Shown here: in pieces, positions 38,424 through 46,682 of the stretch
How positions within the stretch are numbered: position 1 is the stretch's first letter
Layout of the letters: each line of letters opens with the position of its first letter
Assembly: GCA_022641775.1 (NCBI GenBank)
Contig: JALCDS010000002.1
Coordinates: forward strand, 1 to 64,000
Origin: Clostridiaceae bacterium
GTDB lineage: Bacteria > Cyanobacteriota > Vampirovibrionia > Gastranaerophilales > Gastranaerophilaceae
Reading direction: 5' to 3'
Length of the DNA stretch: 64,000 nt
The notes under the pieces: generated by a model
The model's database searches: none
The model's input: only the letters and a program-made list of their open reading frames with translations
Told to the model about the DNA's origin: nothing
Program-made: the position numbers and the translations under genes

Positions 38424-38969
38424 TTAACTTTCTTTTGGGTGATGAATTGTGCCATGTATAGTAACAGGAATAAAAATTAAATTTTCAGGTCTGTTATCAT
38501 AGCCGTCATTATTTATATGATGAACAATAAGTTTTGCCTTCATTTTAGGTTTTACAAGCCAAGTATCTGCCACCATATTATAAATATAACCAAATTCATC
38601 TATAGGATAGCCTTTTAATTTTAAGTATCCCCCTTTTTCTTCTTCTTGTGTATTTTTTGTCTTACCTGCAGTTGTGCTTGTAATTTCAACTCTGCCCATA
38701 TTACTGATTTTTATGTTTTGAATATCTTTATATTTATCATTATCACATCTGTTCGCAATATGGTTAACTTTTATCTCTTTTAATTTAGGATAATTTAACC
38801 AATATTCATTACCAAAATGCTCTGTTATTTCTTTAGGCAGGATATCATCTGTTATTTCATAAATTTTTCTTCCATCAGATGTTCTTAATTGAATTTTTGC
38901 ATTTTTTCTATCGTTAATTAGCATTTTTAATGGAAATTTAATTGTTTTTTTAATTATTTTTTCTTGCAT
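38424..38969 (-). CDS. NUMOD4/HNH-type endonuclease
   Basis: 181 aa. After a basic N-terminus come IKISNMGRVEI (NUMOD4-like DNA-reading motif, about 87-97), YIYNMVADTWLV, and then VHHINNDGYDNRPENLIFI (about 149-167), an HNH motif with the two His and the Asn of the zinc/metal site. This architecture is typical of homing or phage-encoded free-standing endonucleases. AGGAAG lies about eight bases before the ATG. No intron or intein is visible around it. Its position next to the rearranged tRNA locus marks the region as accessory DNA. Confidence 0.78.
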   Translation of the reverse strand: MQEKIIKKTIKFPLKMLINDRKNAKIQLRTSDGRKIYEITDDILPKEITEHFGNEYWLNYPKLKEIKVNHIANRCDNDKYKDIQNIKISNMGRVEITSTTAGKTKNTQEEEKGGYLKLKGYPIDEFGYIYNMVADTWLVKPKMKAKLIVHHINNDGYDNRPENLIFIPVTIHGTIHHPKES

Positions 38970-39123
38970 TTTTATTTCTTCCTATTTTAAATTCTTAATA
39001 TATCTGAAATCAGTATATCGCAAGATATAACAAAATTTATTAATCATATAATGCATTATAAATGGAAAAATTAAAAATAAGATTATCCACCATTTGTTAT
39101 ATAAAATTACATATAAAATATTT

Positions 39124-39972
39124 TTATGAAAAATTAAACATATTATAAATATGGTAATAAGTATGGTCTATTTCTTCTTTGTTTCCTTCATACTCGCACC
39201 ATTTATCCCAAGGTAAAAAATTAATCTTTGGTTCTTTATTAAAAAATTCATACATAATTTTTGCATATCCGTAAAGTGTTAAGGATTCTTCGGCAACGGC
39301 ATGAAAACTTTGTCCTAAGGCTTGTTCTCGATGAGTGATAGCTTTAAAAAACATTTGTGCTACATCAAAAGCGTGAACATGGTGGAGTGTTTCCATTCCC
39401 CAATTTGGTAAGAAAATTTCTTCTCCACGAGATATTTTTTCAAATATTTTGGTATTTGTATTTCCCCAAGGATTAATAATTATCCAGCCCGGTCCTGAAA
39501 TTTGTCCCGGCATTATAACAGTTGAAGGAAAACCATTTTGTCTGAATTGTTCTTTTAAATACATTTCACTTTTAAATTTATTTATTCCGTAATCATCAAG
39601 TGGTTGTTTTTTAATTGAATTAGGATTGGCAGGTAAACTTTCAACTCTGCCATGAGCCCATATAGAAGAACAAAAAAGATAATGGGATATTTTTGTATCT
39701 TTCAATGCCTCAACCATTTTTTGAGTATCAGCAAAATGGAAATTTATTAAATCAATAACAATATCAGGTTCTAATTCTGCAATTTTTTTTGCAAAATCAG
39801 ACTCTTTTTCTCTGTCTAAACAAATTTTTTCGACTTTTTCAAAAGCAACATCATTTATATAAGGTTTGCTTAATCCTCTTGTTACAGTTACAACATTAAA
39901 TCCGTATTGTACCAACATTGGAATTAAGTATGTACCGATATGTCCCATTGCTCCAGTTACAACTACTTTCAT
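39124..39972 (-). CDS. NAD(P)-dependent epimerase/dehydratase-like SDR, probably C-terminally shortened
   Basis: 282 aa extended SDR: nucleotide loop GAMGHIG (7-13), Asp in DLINFHF, and catalytic YGINK (Tyr128, Lys132). PGQISGPGW and the HVHAFDVA segment are substrate-domain landmarks. The protein stops shortly after HTYYHIYNMFNFS; family members usually go on with a conserved CSIEKA...LGYxPRY segment, which is missing, so the end looks lost. Good ribosome site AAAGGAGAAA. Third gene of an acetyltransferase-aldo/keto reductase-SDR operon. Confidence 0.8.
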   Translation of the reverse strand: MKVVVTGAMGHIGTYLIPMLVQYGFNVVTVTRGLSKPYINDVAFEKVEKICLDREKESDFAKKIAELEPDIVIDLINFHFADTQKMVEALKDTKISHYLFCSSIWAHGRVESLPANPNSIKKQPLDDYGINKFKSEMYLKEQFRQNGFPSTVIMPGQISGPGWIIINPWGNTNTKIFEKISRGEEIFLPNWGMETLHHVHAFDVAQMFFKAITHREQALGQSFHAVAEESLTLYGYAKIMYEFFNKEPKINFLPWDKWCEYEGNKEEIDHTYYHIYNMFNFS

Positions 39973-40007
39973 AAATTTCTCCTTTATTAAATAATATTAT
40001 ATATTTA

Positions 40008-40856
40008 CTAATCTTCCGGTTTCCAACGTCCGAGATTTCTTTCTTGTTCTTCTAATGTCATTTTAAAATACCGCTCATTTTTATCTAATGCACGAATTTT
40101 ATTCATATCTTCTTCGGTTAATTTAAAATCAAAAATATTAAAGTTTTCTTTTATATGGACAGGGTTTGTAGATTTAGGAAAAATTATATTTTCTTCTTGA
40201 ATATGCCACCTTAAAATTACTTGAACACTTGTTTTACCATATTTTTTGCCAATTTGCTTTAAAACAGGTTCATTTAAAAGAGCTTTATCTCCATGTCCTA
40301 TCGGATACCAGCTTTCAAGTTTTATGCCGTAAGGAGCAAGCCGTTTTTTTAAGGCATTTTGTTGATAATATGGGTGACATTCAACCTGCAAAATTGACGG
40401 TTTAATTTCTGCAAAATTTAAAACTTCTTCAAGTCGTTCGGATTCAAAGTTGCTTAAACCGATTGATTTTACTTTTCCTGATTTAACAGCTTTTTGCATA
40501 TCACTCCACGCACCAATGTAATCACCGAATTGTTGATGTAAAAGTAAAAGGTCTATATAATCAGTATCAAGCCGTTTTAGCATTTTATCAATACCATCTG
40601 AAGTTTTACCTTTACCGTATTCACTTGGCCATAATTTTGTTGTAATCCAAATTTCTTCTCTTGGTATTCCACTATCTTTAACTGCACGCCCTACACTTCT
40701 TTCGTTTTGGTAAGCATGAGCCGTATCAATATGTCTGATACCAATTTGTAGAGCATCTTTTACTGCATTATAAGTCTTATCACCATCAGGTACCATAAAA
40801 ACACCCAACCCGAATTGTGGAATTTCTGTTCCGTCATTTAATTTTAAATATTGCAT
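40008..40856 (-). CDS. aldo/keto reductase
   Basis: NADPH-dependent carbonyl reductase of the AKR superfamily, 282 aa. The full tetrad is present: Asp44, Tyr49, Lys74 and His107 (HIDTAHAYQNE, TTKLW, LLLLHQQF). The cofactor region shows GLSNFE and IFPKSTNPVHIKENFNIFDF. AAGGAG precedes ATG 40856. It lies between the acetyltransferase (11 bases upstream) and the SDR (35 bases downstream) in one operon under a MerR-type promoter, which suggests a role against reactive aldehydes or other electrophiles. Confidence 0.93.
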   Translation of the reverse strand: MQYLKLNDGTEIPQFGLGVFMVPDGDKTYNAVKDALQIGIRHIDTAHAYQNERSVGRAVKDSGIPREEIWITTKLWPSEYGKGKTSDGIDKMLKRLDTDYIDLLLLHQQFGDYIGAWSDMQKAVKSGKVKSIGLSNFESERLEEVLNFAEIKPSILQVECHPYYQQNALKKRLAPYGIKLESWYPIGHGDKALLNEPVLKQIGKKYGKTSVQVILRWHIQEENIIFPKSTNPVHIKENFNIFDFKLTEEDMNKIRALDKNERYFKMTLEEQERNLGRWKPED

Positions 40857-40867
40857 AATTATTCTCC

Positions 40868-41425
40868 TTATTTATTTTTAATAAAATGTGCAGGATTGCC
40901 ACCAACAATCGTATTCGCTAAAACATCTTTTGTAACGACAGAACCACCTGCGACTATTGCACCTTCGCCTATTGTTACTCCCGGCATTATTGAAACTCTG
41001 CCACCAATCCAAGCACCTTTTTTAATTGTTATTGCTTTTGGTTTTAATATCCACAGATTTTGAAAATCATGATTTGCCGTTAACAATGCAACTTCAGGAC
41101 CTATCATAACATTATCTTCAATAATAATTCCACCTGCTGCCATACAGGTTAAACTATGATTTATAAAAACTCTATCACCTATTGAAATTTGTTTTGCATA
41201 ATCTATTTGAACAGGGGAACAAATTGTGCTTGATTTTGGTAATTTTTGTTCAAAAAGTTCATTAAATAGTGGTTTGTTTTTTTGCATATCAGGTTCTGCC
41301 ATGTTAATTTTATGGCAAATTTTTCGACATCTTTCCATATAAGGCACTGCAATACTGATATAACTGTCATCAGAAGCCATATCTACAGCTTCACCATTTT
41401 TCAATCTTTCAAAAATATCTGTCAT
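40868..41425 (-). CDS. maltose/galactoside O-acetyltransferase-like protein
   Basis: Left-handed beta-helix acetyltransferase of the LacA/Maa type, 185 aa. Hexapeptide turns are clear from about residue 85 ([59 protein letters not shown]), with the catalytic His in TANHD. The N-terminal maltose-acetyltransferase segment is present. The ATG at 41425 is preferred over GTG 41434, since that GTG forms part of the AAAAGGTG ribosome site. First gene of the operon behind the MerR-type promoter at 41463-41493. Confidence 0.9.
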   Translation of the reverse strand: MTDIFERLKNGEAVDMASDDSYISIAVPYMERCRKICHKINMAEPDMQKNKPLFNELFEQKLPKSSTICSPVQIDYAKQISIGDRVFINHSLTCMAAGGIIIEDNVMIGPEVALLTANHDFQNLWILKPKAITIKKGAWIGGRVSIMPGVTIGEGAIVAGGSVVTKDVLANTIVGGNPAHFIKNK

Positions 41426-41462
41426 TATTTGCACCTTTTAATTTATTTGAATGTACAAATAT

Positions 41463-41495
41463 ATTTTACAACTTGAGAGTTACTATCAGTCAAGT
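41463..41495 (-). promoter_or_regulatory. MerR-type promoter with 25-bp imperfect palindrome (copy A)
   Basis: On the minus strand: TTGACT (41493-41488), a 19-base spacer, TAAAAT (41468-41463). The spacer lies inside the 25-base imperfect palindrome 41471-41495, whose ends are ACTTGA and TCAAGT. Over-long 19-base spacers with an internal dyad are the hallmark of MerR-activated promoters. It drives acetyltransferase-AKR-SDR. Confidence 0.75.
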
Positions 41496-41511
41496 GGCAA
41501 TGTTTTTTTGT

Positions 41512-42159
41512 TTAGATTTTACAAACAAAATAAGCTATTGCTGAAATAAATACAATTATTGACATAATTAAGTACAGCAATTGAAAACTTATGAAAGAAA
41601 GCAAGCTACCTATTACAAACGGCCCGACTCCTGTTCCGAGTTCTGAAATAGCAAGAAGTGTTGAAAGTGCAATACCGATACGTTCTTTTTTAACTTTTTG
41701 AATAGCAACAACTTGCCCCATAGCCGCAAATGTTCCGAATCCAAAGCCTGTAAGAATTGCTGCAATAAACATTATTAAAGGTGAATTTGTTTTTGCAAGA
41801 AAAATAAAACCTATTGCACTAGCTCCAAAGGCAAAACCATGTAAAACTCTGACAATTATTAATGCAAAGACATTGTTTACAAAGAAATAAAGTATTGTTG
41901 TAACAAAATAGAAAATTAGACCGGTAAGCATCATTTTCCTTTTACCGAAATATTCTATTTTATGCCCTGCAAGAATTCTTGCGACAAGAGCAGAGAGAAG
42001 AAAAATTCCGGCTGCAAGTCCTGCCTCGGCGGGTGACGAGTTTAAATTTTTTATTGAATACAAGGTTAAAACAACAATAATGCTGTAAAAAATAATATAT
42101 ACAAAAAAATTTGATAACGATATAAGACAAAATTTTTTAGTCCATAATTTTTCGTTCAT
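41512..42159 (-). pseudogene. MFS transporter with large in-frame internal deletion
   Basis: 215 aa against about 400 for the family. Residues 1-115 look like MFS helices 1-4, with the loop motif GHKIEYFGKRKMML (motif A) and RVLHGFAFGASA (start of helix 4). Residues from about 116 onward (GFIFLAKTNSPLIMFIAAIL...GFGFGTFAAMGQV...ELGTGVGPFVIGSLL) look like helices 9-12. The middle helices are missing without a frameshift; the joint is near 41815. Such a protein is unlikely to transport. Its promoter is the second copy of the MerR-type element. A short but real six- to eight-helix protein is the alternative. Confidence 0.65.
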
Positions 42160-42217
42160 TCAAAAGCCAACTTCTTTTTATAAATATTTTTCATAGTTAT
42201 TATCCTTTGTTGACTTT

Positions 42218-42250
42218 ATTTTACCACTTGAGAGTTACTATCAGTCAAGT
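42218..42250 (-). promoter_or_regulatory. MerR-type promoter with 25-bp imperfect palindrome (copy B)
   Basis: Minus strand TTGACT (42248-42243), 19-base spacer, TAAAAT (42223-42218). The palindrome 42226-42250 is identical in all 25 bases to 41471-41495. It precedes the shortened MFS gene. Confidence 0.75.
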
Positions 42251-42364
42251 GTAAAATGATAAATTTTTAGAATAAACAATTTTTTTGTATAATTTTGTGG
42301 AGTAAATTATGCTACGAAAGCTTTAAATTAAACAGCTTTTATTGGTAAATTTTTTTGTTAGCCC

Positions 42365-42393
42365 TTGACTTTATCGAACGTTCGTTCTATAAT
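42365..42393 (+). promoter_or_regulatory. promoter and TetR operator of the efflux operon
   Basis: TTGACT (42365-42370), 17-base spacer, perfect TATAAT (42388-42393). The spacer contains the palindrome CGAACGTTCG (42375-42384) followed by GTTC, a typical TetR site placed to block RNA polymerase. Confidence 0.8.
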
Positions 42394-42413
42394 AAAAAGG
42401 AAGGAATGTTTTT

Positions 42414-43031
42414 ATGCAAACTAAAAAATCTGAAAACAAAAAAGAGAAAATCTTAAAAACGGCAATAAAACTCTTTGCTAAAAAAGGTTTTGCAGGAACT
42501 TCAATTAGAGAAATTTGTAAAGAGGCTTCAACAAGTTTGAGTATGATTTCTTATTATTGGGGTGGGAAAAAAGAATTATATCAAGGTATTCTTGACAATT
42601 TATTTGAAATGCAAACAAAACTTGCCGAAACTTTTCTTGATTTGAAATTAAATCCGTTTGAAATGACTCACGAAAAACAAGTTGAAACATTAAAACTTAT
42701 TGCAAACAGAACGATTGATTTTTTCTATTCAAATATTTCAAATGACTTGATTTTATTTTTAGTAAAAGAGCAACAAAATAAAGATTTTGTTCCAAAGTCG
42801 CCTATGTTCAGTTATTTACGAAAATTGATTGCAGGATTACTAAACAAAGATGAGAATGACAGAGAAGTTATTTTTAAAATGTTATTTTTCATGGCACAAA
42901 TAAATTCACCGAGAGTTTTGCCGGCATTTTCTTTGAGGCAGTTGAACCAAGAAGAGTTTACACAAGATGATATTGAAATTATCAGAAAAAATCTTAATGA
43001 TTACATCGATTTAATAGCTAAAGGAATATAA
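42414..43031 (+). CDS. TetR-family repressor of the downstream efflux operon
   Basis: 205 aa. N-terminal TetR domain (about 10-58): ILKTAIKLFAKKGFAGTSIREICKEASTS then SMISYYWGGKKELY, the standard HTH. The rest is a helical ligand-binding domain, resembling the CecR/YbiH group. AAGGAAGG precedes ATG 42414. It heads a six-gene operon whose TolC-like gene starts two bases after its stop, and an operator-like palindrome lies in its promoter, so autoregulation together with control of the pump is likely. Confidence 0.92.
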   Translation: MQTKKSENKKEKILKTAIKLFAKKGFAGTSIREICKEASTSLSMISYYWGGKKELYQGILDNLFEMQTKLAETFLDLKLNPFEMTHEKQVETLKLIANRTIDFFYSNISNDLILFLVKEQQNKDFVPKSPMFSYLRKLIAGLLNKDENDREVIFKMLFFMAQINSPRVLPAFSLRQLNQEEFTQDDIEIIRKNLNDYIDLIAKGI

Positions 43032-43033
43032 AA

Positions 43034-44344
43034 ATGTTTAAAAAGATATTTTTAATTTTAGCCACATTATTTGTATGTCAAAGTTGTTTTGCATATGAAT
43101 TTAAAAACACAGAATTTTTTAATAATTTTAGTGATATATATTTAACTCAATACATAAATGAGGCACTGACTAACAATCATGACCTTAAAGCAACAAATCA
43201 AAAAGTTGAACAATATAGGCAACAAGTTAAAATGTCTTTTGCTCAAGAGCTTCCAAGTTTGAGTGTTGGTGCAAATTATGCAGGTTTTCATGTTCCGCAA
43301 TTTGATAATTTTAAATTGAATGACAATGCTTTCATTTTACCATTTATGGCAAGTTATGAACCTGATTTTTTACTCAAAAATCGTGATAAAACAAAAAGTA
43401 TGAAAAAAACTTATGAAGCGATGCAAGAAGAAGAGAAAGCTATTTACATCTCGTTATTGAGTGATGTCGCAACCAATTATATAAATATTTTAGAGTATGA
43501 CAAATTAATTCAAAATCAATCAGAAATTGTAAAAATAACTAAAGAAGAATTGAATCGCACTCAAAAGAAGTTTAATCAGGGACTTATTGATACAAAAACT
43601 TTAGAAACAGAAAAACAAAATTATGAAGTTGAGAATAACAAACTCATAACTTTGAAAAAACAGGAAGAAATTATTTTAAATAATTTTGCAACTTTAATCG
43701 GACAATCACCCGAAAATACAAATAATATTAAACGTGGAAATTTGGCAAATTTCGATTATACAAAAGCAATCCCTGATACAATTTCAAGTGATGTAATTTT
43801 TTCTAGACCTGACGTTTTAGCATCTGAACGGAATTTAGAAAAAGCGCAAATTGATGTCAGGATTGCGAGAAAAGAATTTTTACCGAGATTTAATATAACA
43901 GGAGTTTGGGCTTTTAATACGATAGCTCCTGGGACGTTTTTCTCTTGGCAAAGTTCGCTTGCTGCAATTTTTGCAGGTGCGACTATGGATATTTTTAAAG
44001 GTGGAGAAAAGATTGCAAATTTAAGATTAAAAAAAGCAAAATATGAGGAGCTTTTTGAAAATTATCGTCAAACGGATCTGAATGCCGTAAAAGAAGTTAA
44101 CACATCGCTTTGCATAATCAAATATGACACACAAATTGATAAAACAACATTATCTCAACTGAATTTTGAAAAAAATAAATTTAATTCAACTACCAAAAAA
44201 TACAAACAAGGTGTAATTTCTTATCCTGAGTATTTAACAGGTGAAAAAAATATATTAAATATTAAACAAAACAAAATCAATACAAAAACTCAAAAACTAA
44301 TTGATTATGTAACTTTATACAAAGCAACAGGGGGTGCTTTATGA
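43034..44344 (+). CDS. TolC/NodT-family outer-membrane efflux protein
   Basis: 436 aa with a signal peptide (cleavage near CFA). Two OEP repeats: INEALTNNHDLKATNQKVEQYRQQ near residue 40 and FSRPDVLASERNLEKAQIDVRIARKEFLPRFNITG near 255. It is closer to the NodT/CusC kind (SRPDVLAAE motif) than to the other two TolC-like proteins of the window. It follows the TetR gene by two bases and overlaps the HlyD gene by four, so the outer-membrane duct is made together with its own pump, whereas E. coli YbhFSR relies on TolC encoded elsewhere. Confidence 0.9.
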   Translation: MFKKIFLILATLFVCQSCFAYEFKNTEFFNNFSDIYLTQYINEALTNNHDLKATNQKVEQYRQQVKMSFAQELPSLSVGANYAGFHVPQFDNFKLNDNAFILPFMASYEPDFLLKNRDKTKSMKKTYEAMQEEEKAIYISLLSDVATNYINILEYDKLIQNQSEIVKITKEELNRTQKKFNQGLIDTKTLETEKQNYEVENNKLITLKKQEEIILNNFATLIGQSPENTNNIKRGNLANFDYTKAIPDTISSDVIFSRPDVLASERNLEKAQIDVRIARKEFLPRFNITGVWAFNTIAPGTFFSWQSSLAAIFAGATMDIFKGGEKIANLRLKKAKYEELFENYRQTDLNAVKEVNTSLCIIKYDTQIDKTTLSQLNFEKNKFNSTTKKYKQGVISYPEYLTGEKNILNIKQNKINTKTQKLIDYVTLYKATGGAL

Positions 44345-45192
44345 AAAAAATAATTGCCTTTATCGTATTAGTTTCACTAATTGGAGGCGGAATTTATTAT
44401 TATATGAATAAGGATAAAAAGCCTGATAATACTCTCACTATGTTCGGAAATGTCGAAATTAGAGAAGTAGATTTGAGTTTCCAAATTCCGGGGCAAATAT
44501 CAAATATGTTAGTCGAAGAAGGAGATGAAGTTAAAAAAGGTGATTTAATTGCGACCTTGGATAATAGAGATTATAGTGCAGAACTTCAAAAAGCAACCGC
44601 ACAAGTAGCTCAAACTAAAGCTTTAAAAACTGATGCCGATGATATTTATAAAAGAAAACACCCATTATGTTCAGATGACACAGTTTCCAAAATTGAATGT
44701 GAAAATATAACAAATAAAAAATCAGAAGCAATAGCAAACGTTGCCTCCGCCACGGCACAAGAAAAATTTGCACGTAATCAGGTTGGATATACAAAATTGT
44801 ACGCACCGGATGGTGGTATTGTTATGACTCGTGTCCAAGAACCCGGTGCAACCGTTCAAAAAGGACAAACTGTTTATACAATTTCAAAAAGTAAACCTGT
44901 TTGGATAAGAACTTATATTCCTGAACGTGATTTAGGGAATGTATATCAAGGTATGAAGGCAAAAGTTTTGACAGACAGTATTGATCCTCAAACAGGCAAA
45001 AAACGAGAATATGTCGGGAGAATAGGATACATATCACCGAGTGCTGAATTTACACCAAAAACTGTTCAAACAGAAGATTTGAGAACAGATTTAGTTTATC
45101 GTGTAAGAGTTTATATCGATCAACCTGACAAGTTTTTGCGTCAAGGTATGCCTACAACCGTTAAAATCAATTTACTAAAAGACCAAAAATAA
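44341..45192 (+). CDS. ybhG: HlyD-family adaptor protein (YbhG-like)
   Basis: 283 aa. N-terminal helix (4-22), lipoyl half with LSFQIPGQISNMLVEEGDEVKKGDLIATLD, a short helical hairpin containing two Cys (HPLCSDDTVSKIECENI), second lipoyl half (LYAPDGGIVMTRVQEPGATVQKGQTVY), then the beta-barrel domain ending LRQGMPTTVKI. It bridges the ABC-2 pump and the outer-membrane duct. It overlaps both neighbours by one to four bases. Confidence 0.92.
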   Translation: MKKIIAFIVLVSLIGGGIYYYMNKDKKPDNTLTMFGNVEIREVDLSFQIPGQISNMLVEEGDEVKKGDLIATLDNRDYSAELQKATAQVAQTKALKTDADDIYKRKHPLCSDDTVSKIECENITNKKSEAIANVASATAQEKFARNQVGYTKLYAPDGGIVMTRVQEPGATVQKGQTVYTISKSKPVWIRTYIPERDLGNVYQGMKAKVLTDSIDPQTGKKREYVGRIGYISPSAEFTPKTVQTEDLRTDLVYRVRVYIDQPDKFLRQGMPTTVKINLLKDQK

Positions 45193-46682
45193 TGAATGCA
45201 GTTGAGATAAAAAATTTAACGAAAAATTTTGGAAATATTATTGCCATTGATAACATTTCGCTCAATATAAAGAAGGGTCAAATTACAGGACTGATTGGGG
45301 CAGATGCATCAGGCAAAACGACTTTAATGCGTTTAATTATAGGACTTTTATTGTCGGATAAAGGGGAAATATCAACTTTAGAATTAAATCCGAGGGCTCA
45401 AAAGGAAGCTGTAACAGCTTGTATCGGTTATATGCCTCAAAAATTTGGGATGTATGAAGATTTGACGGTGAAAGAAAATCTTGATTTATATGCTGATTTG
45501 AAAGGTGTTTCGCATGATTTTGAAAAAGTTTTAACGTTTACCAATCTTACCAAATTCCAAAACCGTTTGGCAGGGAAATTGTCAGGAGGAATGAAGCAAA
45601 AATTAGGTCTTGCATGTACTCTTTTGGGTAGTCCCGAACTTCTGATTCTTGATGAACCATCAGTCGGAGTCGATCCGATTTCACGCAGAGAACTCATCAA
45701 ACTTGTTAAAGATTCAATCACTGAAAATACAACTGTACTTTGGTCCACAGCTTATTTAGATGAGGCTCAAAATTTTGATGAAGCAATAATTTTAGATAAA
45801 GGGAAAATAATTTATCAAGGACCCCATCAAAAACTTGGGGATACCAACCAAAAATTTGAAGAAAAAGTTATTGAACTTATGGGAGGATACAAAGAAAAAG
45901 AGTCTGAAATCGCAAAAGATTACAATATTAAAAATACTGATGTTGAATTTGTTGTAGAAGCTGATGATTTAGTAAAAAAATATGGTGAATTTTATGCTGT
46001 AAAAAATAATACATTTAAAATAAGACGAGGTGAAATTTTTGGTCTTTTAGGTCCAAACGGTGCAGGAAAATCAACGTCATTTAAGATGATGTGCGGATTA
46101 TCAACTCCAACAAATGGTACTGCAAGAATTATGGGCGTTGACATAAAGAAAAATCCGACAAAAGCTCGTTCAAATCTCGGGTATATGGCACAAAAATTCT
46201 CGCTTTACGGAGATTTGACAGTTTTAGAAAATTTGAGGTTTTTTGCAGGAGTTTATGGAATCCCTATTTTAAAAAGAAAAAAACGACTAGATGAAATTAT
46301 CAAAATATTTAATTTTGAAGAATACCAAGATATTATGTCAAAAGAGTTGCCACTGGGAATAAAACAACGTCTTTCAATGGCTTGTGCGTTAATCCATGAA
46401 CCGGCAGTATTATTTTTGGATGAACCTACATCGGGTGTCGATATTATCGGACGAAAAGAATTTTGGACACATATCAACGCATTATCTAAAAAAGGTGTAA
46501 CTGTACTTGTTACAACACACTTTATGGATGAAGCTGAGTATTGCGACAGAATTTCACTTTTTTATAATGGTGAAACTGTTGCCATAGGTACACCTGACGA
46601 GCTTAAAAAATCGGTTAATGCTAACTCAATGGAGGAAACTTTCATAAAAATTTTAGAAAAAAATCAAGGCGGTGAAGAATGA
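45192..46682 (+). CDS. ybhF: double ABC ATPase (YbhF-like)
   Basis: Two ATPase domains in one 496-aa chain. NBD1: Walker A GADASGKT (36-43), signature LSGGMKQK, Walker B LLILDEPSVGVDP, but Ala replaces the H-loop His (STAYLDEA). NBD2 (from about 255): Walker A GPNGAGKST, degenerate signature LPLGIKQR, Walker B VLFLDEPTSGVD, and an intact H-loop (TTHFMDEA). So only the site formed by NBD2 Walker motifs and the NBD1 signature is consensus. E. coli YbhF has, as I recall, the same asymmetry. It powers the two ABC-2 permeases that follow. Confidence 0.93.
   Translation: MNAVEIKNLTKNFGNIIAIDNISLNIKKGQITGLIGADASGKTTLMRLIIGLLLSDKGEISTLELNPRAQKEAVTACIGYMPQKFGMYEDLTVKENLDLYADLKGVSHDFEKVLTFTNLTKFQNRLAGKLSGGMKQKLGLACTLLGSPELLILDEPSVGVDPISRRELIKLVKDSITENTTVLWSTAYLDEAQNFDEAIILDKGKIIYQGPHQKLGDTNQKFEEKVIELMGGYKEKESEIAKDYNIKNTDVEFVVEADDLVKKYGEFYAVKNNTFKIRRGEIFGLLGPNGAGKSTSFKMMCGLSTPTNGTARIMGVDIKKNPTKARSNLGYMAQKFSLYGDLTVLENLRFFAGVYGIPILKRKKRLDEIIKIFNFEEYQDIMSKELPLGIKQRLSMACALIHEPAVLFLDEPTSGVDIIGRKEFWTHINALSKKGVTVLVTTHFMDEAEYCDRISLFYNGETVAIGTPDELKKSVNANSMEETFIKILEKNQGGEE

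Noticed and set aside
38424-38969. Prophage
   Set aside because: The HNH gene is the only phage-like gene; no integrase, terminase, capsid or tail gene is present.
41471-42250. CRISPR-like pair of identical 25-mers
   Set aside because: Only two copies, 755 bases apart with a gene between, and both sit in promoter spacers.
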